A stretch of 36,664 bases of DNA from Acinetobacter rongchengensis (GTDB lineage Bacteria > Pseudomonadota > Gammaproteobacteria > Pseudomonadales > Moraxellaceae): positions 1 to 36,664 of the forward strand of contig NZ_RAXT01000033.1 of the NCBI RefSeq assembly GCF_003611475.1. Direction: 5' to 3'. How positions within the stretch are numbered: the stretch's first letter is position 1; every line of letters begins with the position of its first letter. The position numbers and the translations under genes were made by a program. Below the pieces are notes generated by a model that saw only the letters and a program-made list of their open reading frames with translations, was not told the origin of the DNA and ran no database searches. Below are positions 1-7,410 of this stretch, piece by piece.

Positions 1-61
1 TTATTTTTTTTCAAAAAAACTCAACAACTGTTTATTTATTCCGCAAATTAAAACTTTTCAT

Positions 62-1147
62 CTATTTTTTGAGCATTATTGGAGCAGGATTGGTTATTTT
101 ATTTGATGCTTGGCTTTCTTTATCTATTTCTTGCCATTTCAAAGGGCGGCAATCGATATATTCACAATAGCCACTTTCCCCTACATAACATTCTTGATTA
201 ATTTTTGCTTGATAGCTAAAACTTCCTACATAGCCCGCAGCTAATCCAAATTTATAATCACCTCGACTTTGTGCTTGGATATCAATTTGAATATTTTCAT
301 CTTGATATTGCCATGCAAACTCTCTAGGCAAATACATTTCTTGCTGGTTTACAGTTTTAACTTTTGGAAATACACGATGAATTTTAAAATATACGCGCTG
401 ATTTAACATGCTCAATTCATTATTCTGTAGATCTCGAATGTAGATTCGTGAATGTAGAATGTTATTGAGCTGATCACGACTGTGCATCAAAATCATTTGT
501 CGATCATCAGTCAGTTGAATCAATTGGTAAACATATAAGGCATAAGGCAAATACGGAAAATTAACCAATCGAGCGTATTCAAATGCACCATTCTGCTTTA
601 TTTCAAATTTCTGATCTTTATATGTAATCTGCCCTTCGCAATGCGCAACTATAGACCAATGTTCTGCAAAACCAAATTTGAGATGCACGAAGTGTGATAA
701 TAATGGCGTCGTGGTTATATTTAAATCTAGGCTTAATTCATTGTCTTGACGTTGTATTTTAAAATCTGGAAATTGCCCAAGGACGTGTTCTCTATCTCCA
801 AACTTAAAATCTGTATTGTTATTTTGATCGATTTGGAATTTACACTGTTTTTTGATTGAATATGCGTTGAGTTGCCCAGCCATATGTGGGCTCGAACTAC
901 TCAAAGTCGTGACTGTGTCTAAGGCAAAAGTTGAAATTTCACTTTGATTGCAAAATACAGGATTATTCGGCTGCCCAATAAGACTAAAGAAATTTATGTA
1001 ATGTAATGGTGCAGGTAAATTTGCAATCACTAGTTTCTGATGGATAATTTTATATTTATCTTTCGGTGGATGATAAAAAAGTTCGACAGGCTTGCGAGCT
1101 TGATTCAGCTGTTTAGACTGATCTAAGAAATCTTGAAACAATCGCAT
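62..1147 (-). CDS. Conserved hypothetical protein, 361 aa, function unknown
   Basis: I do not recognise an enzymatic family with certainty. The protein has no signal peptide and no membrane segment. It is rich in alternating polar and aromatic residues that suggest a large beta-barrel or beta-sandwich fold, and a central stretch around residues 155-210 is dense in aromatics. It resembles an uncharacterised family common in Acinetobacter (possibly DUF6670), and the build loosely recalls the CrtC/AttH lipocalin-like proteins; both are memory-based guesses. The start is well supported by an AAGGAG ribosome binding site just upstream of the ATG. It lies 46 bp after pssA on the same strand, so it may be cotranscribed with it. 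The left 61 bases of the window, downstream of this gene, hold nothing recognisable. Confidence 0.8.
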   Translation of the reverse strand: MRLFQDFLDQSKQLNQARKPVELFYHPPKDKYKIIHQKLVIANLPAPLHYINFFSLIGQPNNPVFCNQSEISTFALDTVTTLSSSSPHMAGQLNAYSIKKQCKFQIDQNNNTDFKFGDREHVLGQFPDFKIQRQDNELSLDLNITTTPLLSHFVHLKFGFAEHWSIVAHCEGQITYKDQKFEIKQNGAFEYARLVNFPYLPYALYVYQLIQLTDDRQMILMHSRDQLNNILHSRIYIRDLQNNELSMLNQRVYFKIHRVFPKVKTVNQQEMYLPREFAWQYQDENIQIDIQAQSRGDYKFGLAAGYVGSFSYQAKINQECYVGESGYCEYIDCRPLKWQEIDKESQASNKITNPAPIMLKK

Positions 1148-1193
1148 ATCAAGCTCCTTACCTACTTCGAACTTCTTATGAAGTCATCTCTTA

Positions 1194-2024
1194 TTATTCA
1201 TTAATGGTATTTTTTCTAGCCAAAAAGGTGGTAATAAAACCTGAAATTGCATAAATAATCGAGATCACCAATATTCCCACTGGAATGTTATACGTGATCG
1301 CAGCCAAAATAAATACAGCAATTGGTAATACAAAAAATGGAACGCGTTTACGATCGACAGTTTTGAATGAATAATATTTAATATTCGAAATCATCAACAA
1401 ACCAACAGCAACAATTGCTGCGGCGTTCAAAGCTTGGATTGCCTTATCTTTTAAATCAAAAATATAAGGGAAGTCTTGTCCAACCCAAACCCAAGCAATA
1501 ATGATAATTGCAGCCAATGGACTCGCAACACCAATAAAGTAACGCTTATCCACAACACCTATTTGAACATTAAAACGTGCCAAACGAAATGCGGCACAAG
1601 CGGTATAAACAAAACAAGCCGCCAAACCGATACGACCTAGATCATGCAAACTCCAGCTATACATCAATATTGCGGGTGCAACACCAAATGCCAATAGGTC
1701 TGATAATGAATCAAATTGCTCACCAAAAGCACTTTGTGCACCAATCGCTCGTGCTACACGACCATCTAAACCATCAAATAAAGCAGCAAGAAAAATGGCA
1801 TAAATGGCTTGAATATAATCACCATTCATACTGGCAATAATCGAGTAAAAGCCAGATAACAACGCAGAGGTTGTGATCAAATTCGGCCATAAATAGATTC
1901 CTCGACGTTTCACCTTCTGCCCTTCATGCGTATGCTCTTCCTCTTCCACTTCAAAAGTAATGCCATCAAAAGCATGATTTTGATCTGAAGTGTTAGGGCT
2001 TTCTGGTTTATTTATATTTGTCAT
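1194..2024 (-). CDS. pssA: CDP-diacylglycerol-serine O-phosphatidyltransferase (phosphatidylserine synthase)
   Basis: Integral membrane enzyme that transfers phosphatidate from CDP-diacylglycerol to L-serine, giving phosphatidylserine and CMP, the first step to phosphatidylethanolamine. The CDP-alcohol phosphotransferase signature is complete: D84-G85, D87-G88, A91-R92, G101, D105 and D109 match the DGx2ARx8Gx3Dx3D pattern. About seven hydrophobic segments follow an acidic N-terminal tail of roughly 40 residues. The small multi-pass build points to the PssA type II (Bacillus-like) enzyme rather than the soluble E. coli type. An AGGATT ribosome binding site precedes the ATG. The gene lies between rlmJ and an unknown gene, all on the minus strand. 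Confidence 0.93.
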   Translation of the reverse strand: MTNINKPESPNTSDQNHAFDGITFEVEEEEHTHEGQKVKRRGIYLWPNLITTSALLSGFYSIIASMNGDYIQAIYAIFLAALFDGLDGRVARAIGAQSAFGEQFDSLSDLLAFGVAPAILMYSWSLHDLGRIGLAACFVYTACAAFRLARFNVQIGVVDKRYFIGVASPLAAIIIIAWVWVGQDFPYIFDLKDKAIQALNAAAIVAVGLLMISNIKYYSFKTVDRKRVPFFVLPIAVFILAAITYNIPVGILVISIIYAISGFITTFLARKNTINE

Positions 2025-2186
2025 TTTTGAATCCTATCTATGGCTCAGTTAGAGCTGTTGATATTCCAACTCATATTTATAGCGTTTATTTCTAAGTAAA
2101 ATCATATGAATGACATCCTTTATTGATCTAAATTTTGTCATTCACATGTTTGATCATATTCATTCGTCGATCAATTTTTACTTGGT

Positions 2187-3044
2187 TTATTCACCCACTA
2201 ACCAACGAACTGCAGCATGTCCACCATTTTCACTCATACGTAAATGAGGGAACAACCATTGTAGGGCTTCATCTGCATCCTCAGAAAATTTCCAAGGTGG
2301 GTTAATGACCAATAAACCACAACCATTTAAACCTACAGGTGTGTCATCTGGCCAGACACAAACTTCACACACCAATTGACGGCGAATACCTGTTTTGATC
2401 ATTTTCTTTTCAAAACGTTCAATCATGGCACGATCTTTAATTGGATACCAAATTGCAAAAACACCTGTTGACCATTTCTTATGTGCAGCTGCAATGAGTT
2501 CAACCAACTGTGGAAAATCTTTACGCTCTAATTCATAAGGTGGATCGATCATCACCAAACCACGTTTTTCTTTTGGTGGAATCACACCGAGTAAGCCTTC
2601 GTATGCATCACGCTCATGCAAACCTGCACGCTTGTCACGAATATTATAATAAAGCTGTTGAAATACATCACGTTGCATTTCAAAAATCGTTGCTTTATCG
2701 ATATCACGCATAGCTTCTAATGCAAACCAAGGTGAACCTGGATAAGCACCTTTACCTGAAGTTGCACGCATATCTTCAACAACTTTTAGATACTGTTTAA
2801 CACCTTCAGGGGCATTACGCTTAATCGAATCATCGAGTTTAACCAAACGATGAATACCTGTTAAAAACTCACCTGATTTTTGTGCTTCTGAGGTTGATAA
2901 ATCGTATTTACCCGCACCACCATGTGTATCTATATAGCGATAAGGTTTGTCTTTGGCATTTAGACGTGTCAAAAGTTGTAGCAATAACACATGCTTCATG
3001 ACATCGGCAAAGTTGCCTGCATGGTAATGGTGACGGTAATTCAT
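2187..3044 (-). CDS. rlmJ: 23S rRNA (adenine(2030)-N(6))-methyltransferase
   Basis: SAM-dependent methyltransferase that modifies A2030 of 23S rRNA. The N-terminus with its HYHAGNFADVMKH block is the hallmark of RlmJ (formerly YhiR/ComJ), and the catalytic D-P-P-Y motif of N6-adenine methyltransferases is at residues 167-170. A glycine-rich SAM-binding segment (HGGAGKYDL) starts at residue 41. At 285 aa it has the usual family length. An AGGAA sequence about 11 bases upstream supports the ATG. It is divergent from the dioxygenase gene at 3161. Confidence 0.95.
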   Translation of the reverse strand: MNYRHHYHAGNFADVMKHVLLLQLLTRLNAKDKPYRYIDTHGGAGKYDLSTSEAQKSGEFLTGIHRLVKLDDSIKRNAPEGVKQYLKVVEDMRATSGKGAYPGSPWFALEAMRDIDKATIFEMQRDVFQQLYYNIRDKRAGLHERDAYEGLLGVIPPKEKRGLVMIDPPYELERKDFPQLVELIAAAHKKWSTGVFAIWYPIKDRAMIERFEKKMIKTGIRRQLVCEVCVWPDDTPVGLNGCGLLVINPPWKFSEDADEALQWLFPHLRMSENGGHAAVRWLVGE

Positions 3045-3160
3045 GTTTCAAATCATTCCTGAGTTCAACAGACATTTTAGCACGAAAAAATATTTCTTCA
3101 CTGCCCATCGTTTGTTCTAAGATAGATCGATAATTTTTATCTGCTCTTTTTTGGACATTT

Positions 3161-3763
3161 ATGGAAGCAACAACACTCCCAAAATCATGGAATATTGATC
3201 AAACCTTAGATGATTTAGATCAACAAGGATTTGCTGTGATTGATCATGTTTATTCATATCACTATGTATATCAACTGGTTAAAGAATGTATTTCCAATTT
3301 AAATTGCTTCCGTGAAGCTGCAATTCAGAATGGCGTCGTCAGTAATGTTCGTAGTGACCATATTTTATGGATCGATGAAAATTTACACATTGCACAACAT
3401 CATATCAATACATTAAAACAACTTTCTCAGTTGTTAAATCGTCATTTTTATCTAGGCATTAACGATGTAGAAGCACATTTCGCCTGTTATAACACAGGGG
3501 AGTTTTACGCATTACATCGTGATAATCCACAAAACAAAAATGGCCGAATAATTTCTACCGTGTACTATTTGCATGAAGAGTGGCAAGAGAGCTGGGGCGG
3601 AGAACTTCATTTACAAGATAAAAAGAATGTCTGGCACACTATACAACCCAAACCTAATCGCATTGCAATGTTTCAAAGTGATTTATTGCACGAAGTCATT
3701 CAAGCAAAGCATCAACGTCTCTCGATTACTGCTTGGCTTAGAAGTGATCAAAACATTATCTAA
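3161..3763 (+). CDS. 2-oxoglutarate/Fe(II)-dependent dioxygenase (SM-20/prolyl-4-hydroxylase type)
   Basis: Predicted cytosolic non-heme iron oxygenase using 2-oxoglutarate and O2. The facial triad is visible: H119 and D121 (HRD) and H177, with R186 nine residues later as the probable 2-oxoglutarate carboxylate ligand (HQRLSITAWLR). The W-G-G-E-L strand at residues 145-149 is typical of prolyl-hydroxylase-like enzymes. Length (200 aa) fits small bacterial SM-20/PHD2-like proteins, some of which hydroxylate ribosomal proteins or EF-Tu; the substrate here cannot be read from sequence. It has its own transcription direction, divergent from rlmJ. Confidence 0.88.
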   Translation: MEATTLPKSWNIDQTLDDLDQQGFAVIDHVYSYHYVYQLVKECISNLNCFREAAIQNGVVSNVRSDHILWIDENLHIAQHHINTLKQLSQLLNRHFYLGINDVEAHFACYNTGEFYALHRDNPQNKNGRIISTVYYLHEEWQESWGGELHLQDKKNVWHTIQPKPNRIAMFQSDLLHEVIQAKHQRLSITAWLRSDQNII

Positions 3764-3870
3764 TAGGCTGTATTGAGTTTCATTTTTGCAACGCTGAATA
3801 TCAATGTATTAACCTTTAAATTATGAAAATAGCCTGCATAATATGAATATAAATAAAGAGGATTCAGCAC

Positions 3871-4398
3871 ATGTTTGAAAATACAAAACAAATCATCTCG
3901 CGTATTGGGGAAACAGATCAATTGTATTTGTCAAACAATACGCCTGAACTCGCACTTGAGCGTGGCGATTTGCGCTTACAACTGGTCACCCTTAGCAACT
4001 CTAAGCAGGAGCAAGTTCATTTTCTGCAAGAAGCGATTGTTTTACTGGAAACAGCACGAATTGAATATGATGAAATGCCGATGTCATTGTATATAAAGCT
4101 GTCTTTACACTTAGCCAAAGCCTATATGATCTATTTCGAACTGACTAAGGAAGCTCGTTATGCTTTGATAACTCAGCAAATTTTAAAACCAATGACGCAA
4201 CATGAAAATGGCGATATTTATTTCATGCTGGCTTATGCTTCAGTCAGTAAAAAAGATTTTGCACTGACTCGCCACTGGTTAAGTAAATATGTGAAGTCTG
4301 ATGCATTTGATTTGGAGTTATATCAGCAACACCCTGCTTTTAATGCTGTTCGTCATGAAGCTTGGTTTATGCAATTAATTCAAAATAAATTGCATTAA
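3871..4398 (+). CDS. Hypothetical helical protein, 175 aa
   Basis: No family recognised with confidence. The protein is soluble, without signal peptide, and appears almost wholly alpha-helical. Repeated spacing of A/L/Y residues (LHLAKAYMIYFEL, YFMLAYASVSKKDFALTRHWL) suggests two or three degenerate TPR-like helix pairs, hence a protein-protein interaction role (inference). A strong AGAGGA ribosome binding site lies 10 bases before the ATG. A bidirectional terminator follows at 4473-4503, so the gene is probably monocistronic or the end of a short unit. Confidence 0.8.
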   Translation: MFENTKQIISRIGETDQLYLSNNTPELALERGDLRLQLVTLSNSKQEQVHFLQEAIVLLETARIEYDEMPMSLYIKLSLHLAKAYMIYFELTKEARYALITQQILKPMTQHENGDIYFMLAYASVSKKDFALTRHWLSKYVKSDAFDLELYQQHPAFNAVRHEAWFMQLIQNKLH

Positions 4399-4472
4399 GT
4401 TAAAAATTCAAGCTAAAAACTCAAAATCGCTTCAGAGTTTTATTGTTATCATAACAATCCATAGCACAATAG

Positions 4473-4503
4473 AAAAGATGGCCATAATAGCCATCTTTTT
4501 TTT
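4473..4503. terminator. Bidirectional rho-independent terminator
   Basis: Ten-base-pair hairpin (AAAAGATGGC, 7-base loop, GCCATCTTTT) followed by T residues on the plus strand and by TTTT on the minus strand. It sits between convergent genes ending at 4398 (plus) and 4530 (minus), so it can serve both. Confidence 0.8.
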
Positions 4504-4529
4504 GTTGCACTTGGGAAAATGAAAAAACG

Positions 4530-4787
4530 TTAAGCAATTTGTAATTTGTATGCATCCATATGAAGTTGTTGGTTTAATTCATCTATCCAAATTGCCCAAT
4601 CATCATCTTGAACTAGATGACTGATCAGAAAATCACGTTGAGAACGACTCCAAAATGGCGCGTCGTGTAAATTTTGATTGGCTGCAAGCTGATGTGTACG
4701 CACATAAAGTTCGATTGCTGCAGGGCTATTGGCTAATCCTAACTGCGCAAACAATAATTCTAAGGATGGTTTGTTCGTCCTGAGCAT
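4530..4787 (-). CDS. DUF2789 family protein (paralogue 1)
   Basis: Small soluble protein of unknown function. The order of features is that of DUF2789: an N-terminal LELLFAQLGL helix, a spaced hydrophobic helix ending in HQLA, then FWSRSQRDFL and a C-terminal DDWAIWIDELN segment. It aligns along its whole length with the 81-aa product of 4930-5175, with the same key positions (LELLF-QLGL, FWS-SQR-FL, DD-WAI-ID-LN). A GAGGAG ribosome binding site supports the start. The terminator at 4853-4880 separates it from the paralogue, so the two are likely transcribed separately. Confidence 0.88.
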   Translation of the reverse strand: MLRTNKPSLELLFAQLGLANSPAAIELYVRTHQLAANQNLHDAPFWSRSQRDFLISHLVQDDDWAIWIDELNQQLHMDAYKLQIA

Positions 4788-4852
4788 GGCACACTCCTCA
4801 TATAAATATAATTGTCATTGGTTATGCAAATAACTTATAAGAAAATCAGAAA

Positions 4853-4880
4853 AAAAAATAGCCCTTGGGCTATTTTTTCT
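4853..4880 (-). terminator. Rho-independent terminator of the upstream DUF2789 gene
   Basis: Hairpin with AATAGCC/GGCTATT stem and a CTTG loop, flanked by A and T runs, so it reads as a terminator on either strand. On the minus strand it falls directly downstream of the gene at 4930-5175. Confidence 0.75.
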
Positions 4881-4929
4881 TGTTTCAATTTGTGATGATT
4901 TTTCCACCGTACAAAAATACTTTACGTTT

Positions 4930-5175
4930 TTATTTCCGCTGTAAATCTTGGCTTAACAATTCATTTAATGTGTCAATCACAATCGCCCATTCATCATCTT
5001 TTTGCCAGTGACTACTTAAAAATTCACGTTGAGAAAGGCTCCAAAAATCAGCTTGATGCATCATCACGTCTTTTGGTAATTGGTGTGATGCTACAAAATT
5101 GTCGATCGACGTTTGGTCTGAGCCCAAACCCAATTGTTCAAATAAAAGTTCTAAAGTTGGTTGTTCATCAAACAT
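4930..5175 (-). CDS. DUF2789 family protein (paralogue 2)
   Basis: 81-aa soluble protein of the DUF2789 family, function unknown. It shares LELLFEQLGL near the N-terminus, FWSLSQREFL in the middle and DDEWAIVIDTLN near the C-terminus with the neighbouring paralogue at 4530-4787, which points to an old tandem duplication. A GAGGGA ribosome binding site stands 6 bases before the ATG. Confidence 0.88.
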   Translation of the reverse strand: MFDEQPTLELLFEQLGLGSDQTSIDNFVASHQLPKDVMMHQADFWSLSQREFLSSHWQKDDEWAIVIDTLNELLSQDLQRK

Positions 5176-5305
5176 CTTATTTCCCTCAAGTTATTTATTT
5201 TCAATACCTAGGATTAGATTTTAAACTATCGATATTTCTTTTCTTTTCCAACTGTTTCTTGATTTATTCTTGTTATTTTTTTGTTGATTGGTTTTAGTCT
5301 ACAAA

Positions 5306-5329
5306 ACAAAAAACACTCCATTTGGGGTG
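5306..5329 (-). terminator. Probable transcription terminator downstream of mdh
   Basis: On the minus strand a compact hairpin (CACCCCA, short AA loop, TGGAGTG; 5314-5329 area) is followed directly by TTTTTT and TTTT. It is the last element of the larger palindrome at 5314-5516 and is the best candidate for the end of the mdh transcript, although it lies more than 200 bases after the mdh stop. Confidence 0.55.
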
Positions 5330-5516
5330 ATGTTGATCAGTTAAACATTTTTAATCCTCCCCAACCCTCCTTTGAAAAAGGAGGGAGTATCGTGGATTCA
5401 ATACTACATTGAATTCATGAGTGTTCCCCTCTTTTGTAAAGAGGGGTTAGGGGAGATTTATCAATCAGTAATAATAAAATTACTCTTAACTGACTGGACA
5501 TTACCCATTTGGAGTG
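5314..5516. repeat. 203-bp nested imperfect palindrome (MITE-like or palindromic intergenic repeat)
   Basis: The ends are CACTCCA at 5314-5320 and its complement TGGAGTG at 5510-5516. Moving inwards, further blocks also match as inverted copies: GTGATG with CATTAC, CAGTTAA (5339-5345) with TTAACTG (5486-5492), and AATCCTCCCCAA with TTAGGGGAGATT. Each arm also has its own hairpin: CCCTCCTTT/AAAGGAGGG at 5365-5385 and CCCCTCTTT/AAAGAGGGG at 5426-5446. A small ATTCAAT/ATTGAAT hairpin sits in the centre. There is no coding capacity. This occupies most of the 376-bp gap between the DUF2789 gene and mdh. I saw no obvious target-site duplication. Confidence 0.7.
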
Positions 5517-5551
5517 CTTTCAAAATTAATCTTGAGAAGATTAACTTTTAA

Positions 5552-6538
5552 TTACTTAAGCATATCAGCAATTGCTGCGCGCTCTTCTTCAAGTTCTTGA
5601 AGTGTTTTGTCCATACGTTCACGGCTGAATGCATCAATTTCTAAGCCTTCAACACGCTTGTACTCGCCATTTTCGCAAGTTACAGGAACACCGTACATCA
5701 CGCCTTCTGGAATACCATAAGAACCGTCAGATGGGATACCCATTGTTACCCACTCGCCATTTGTACCAAGTGCCCAATCACGCATATGGTCAATAGCAGC
5801 GTTAGCAGCAGAAGCAGCAGAAGAAAGACCACGAGCTTCGATGATTGCAGCGCCACGTTTACCAACGGTTGGAAGGAATACATTTTCGTTCCAATCAGCA
5901 TCGTTGATTTTGTCTTTTAAGCTTACGCCATTTGCAGTTGCAAAACGGTAATCAGCATACATTGTTGGAGAATGGTTACCCCAAACAGTCATATTTTTGA
6001 TGTCTGCGACAGCAACACCAGCTTTTTGAGCAATTTGTGTTAACGCACGGTTGTGGTCAAGACGTAACATTGCAGTGAAGTTTTTCGCTGGAAGATCTGG
6101 AGCAGATTTCATTGCGATGTAAGCATTTGTATTTGCAGGGTTACCTACAACAAGTACTTTAACATCGCGGCTAGCAACTTCATTCAGTGCTTGACCTTGA
6201 CCAATGAAGATTTCACCGTTCACTTTTAACAGGTCAGCACGTTCCATACCAGGACCACGTGGACGTGAACCAACCAATAACGCGTAGTCAGCATCTTTAA
6301 ATGCAACTTTAGGATCATCAGTACCGATCATGCCAGCCAATAATGGGAAAGCACAGTCATCTAATTCCATCATTACGCCTTTAAGCGCAGCTTGAGCTTT
6401 CTCAAATGGAACTTCTAACAATTGCAAAATAACAGGTTGGTCTTTACCAAGCATCTCACCGCTAGCAATACGGAATAATAAGCTGTAACCAATTTGACCA
6501 GCTGCACCAGTAACGGCAACGCGAACAGGTTGCTTCAT
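5552..6538 (-). CDS. mdh: Malate dehydrogenase (NAD-dependent)
   Basis: TCA-cycle enzyme that interconverts malate and oxaloacetate with NAD. The Rossmann glycine motif GAAGQIG is at residues 11-17, the substrate-binding arginine loop [10 protein letters not shown] at 91-100, the catalytic aspartate D161 in RLDHNRA and the catalytic histidine H189 in WGNHSP. The 328-aa length and these motifs place it in the cytosolic-type group of bacterial MDHs rather than the E. coli type. A GGAG ribosome binding site precedes the ATG, and a plausible promoter lies at 6602-6629. The gene appears monocistronic. Confidence 0.97.
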   Translation of the reverse strand: MKQPVRVAVTGAAGQIGYSLLFRIASGEMLGKDQPVILQLLEVPFEKAQAALKGVMMELDDCAFPLLAGMIGTDDPKVAFKDADYALLVGSRPRGPGMERADLLKVNGEIFIGQGQALNEVASRDVKVLVVGNPANTNAYIAMKSAPDLPAKNFTAMLRLDHNRALTQIAQKAGVAVADIKNMTVWGNHSPTMYADYRFATANGVSLKDKINDADWNENVFLPTVGKRGAAIIEARGLSSAASAANAAIDHMRDWALGTNGEWVTMGIPSDGSYGIPEGVMYGVPVTCENGEYKRVEGLEIDAFSRERMDKTLQELEEERAAIADMLK

Positions 6539-6601
6539 GTAATTATCTCCAATTGAGGATCGTTAATGTGATTAAACGTTTAAATCCGTTTTAATCGAAT
6601 T

Positions 6602-6629
6602 ATCATAAACGGCAAAGATTGTACTCCAA
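6602..6629 (-). promoter_or_regulatory. Putative sigma-70 promoter of mdh
   Basis: On the minus strand TTGGAG, a 16-base spacer and TATGAT form a plausible promoter about 65 bases upstream of the mdh start. The -35 match is weak. A palindrome TTAAACGTTTAA lies between it and the gene and might bind a regulator (inference). Confidence 0.4.
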
Positions 6630-6709
6630 TCTGTTGAACGTTGCATGTAAAAGGGAATGCTTTTCCACAAAAGTATGATAGGAAATATAAATAAAATATA
6701 TAAAAAAGC

Positions 6710-7369
6710 TTAATAAGTTCCTTTAATCGAGAATGTATTTGGGCAATTTGAAACAATATGATTCGAACATTGTTTATACTGCCCATTCACTCGATAGCAT
6801 ACTTGAACCTCTGTCAAAACAGGGTTGCTCAATGGATTTTGGCAAGTAAAACGAATGCTATTGTTATTCATGCCAGGATTTAATTTTACAAATTGATTTT
6901 TCAACACATTATATTGAACGTTTTTATTTTCTGAACTGGTCAAATCTGCTGGAACTTTTAACTTATCTGCCAAATTAATGACTGTCCTAAAATATTGGCT
7001 TGCATTCATTGGCACACAACCACCAATGCTACGCCACAACTGAATCCGTGCATTTTCTTCTGGCATCACTCTTGCGACCACTTTGGCTTGTAAAGGTGAC
7101 AAGCTCGCAGAACTATTGGTTGCACAACCTCGCTCAGTTGTTTCAGGCAATAGCCCTGTAATCGTTAGAGAATAACCTTCCAAACATTTGCGTTGTTTTT
7201 GCTTACTTGAATCCAAAGCACACACTGCTGGTGTTAATTGCACCTGCATCACATAACCTTGCAATTGCGGAGCAGCAATCAACTGAGAATTAAACAGAAA
7301 GAAACCTGCACAGCATAAAACCCATGCTGTTGCCCGTTTTTTCAATTTACGCAAAAGTTTGAAAATCAT
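6710..7369 (-). CDS. Secreted RNase T2-fold protein lacking the catalytic residues
   Basis: 219 aa with a basic N-terminus and a hydrophobic signal segment (about residues 13-32, cleavage likely near AAP). The layout is that of RNase T2: a TPAVC segment at 46-50, then LTITGLLP at 68-75 where active RNases have FTLHGLWP (CAS I), and LWRSIGGC at 111-118 where they have EWxKHGTC (CAS II), followed by SQYFRTVINL. The cysteine pattern is retained. Both catalytic histidines are replaced (T71 and I115), as are the tryptophan (L74), glutamate (L111) and lysine (S114). It is therefore probably not a nuclease, despite how automatic annotation might name it. It follows slt by 41 bp on the same strand and is likely cotranscribed. 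The fold assignment rests on motif alignment only. Confidence 0.72.
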   Translation of the reverse strand: MIFKLLRKLKKRATAWVLCCAGFFLFNSQLIAAPQLQGYVMQVQLTPAVCALDSSKQKQRKCLEGYSLTITGLLPETTERGCATNSSASLSPLQAKVVARVMPEENARIQLWRSIGGCVPMNASQYFRTVINLADKLKVPADLTSSENKNVQYNVLKNQFVKLNPGMNNNSIRFTCQNPLSNPVLTEVQVCYRVNGQYKQCSNHIVSNCPNTFSIKGTY

Positions 7370-7410
7370 TGGCCTACCAATAGCATTCTATATTCAGTTC
7401 AAATTATTCA

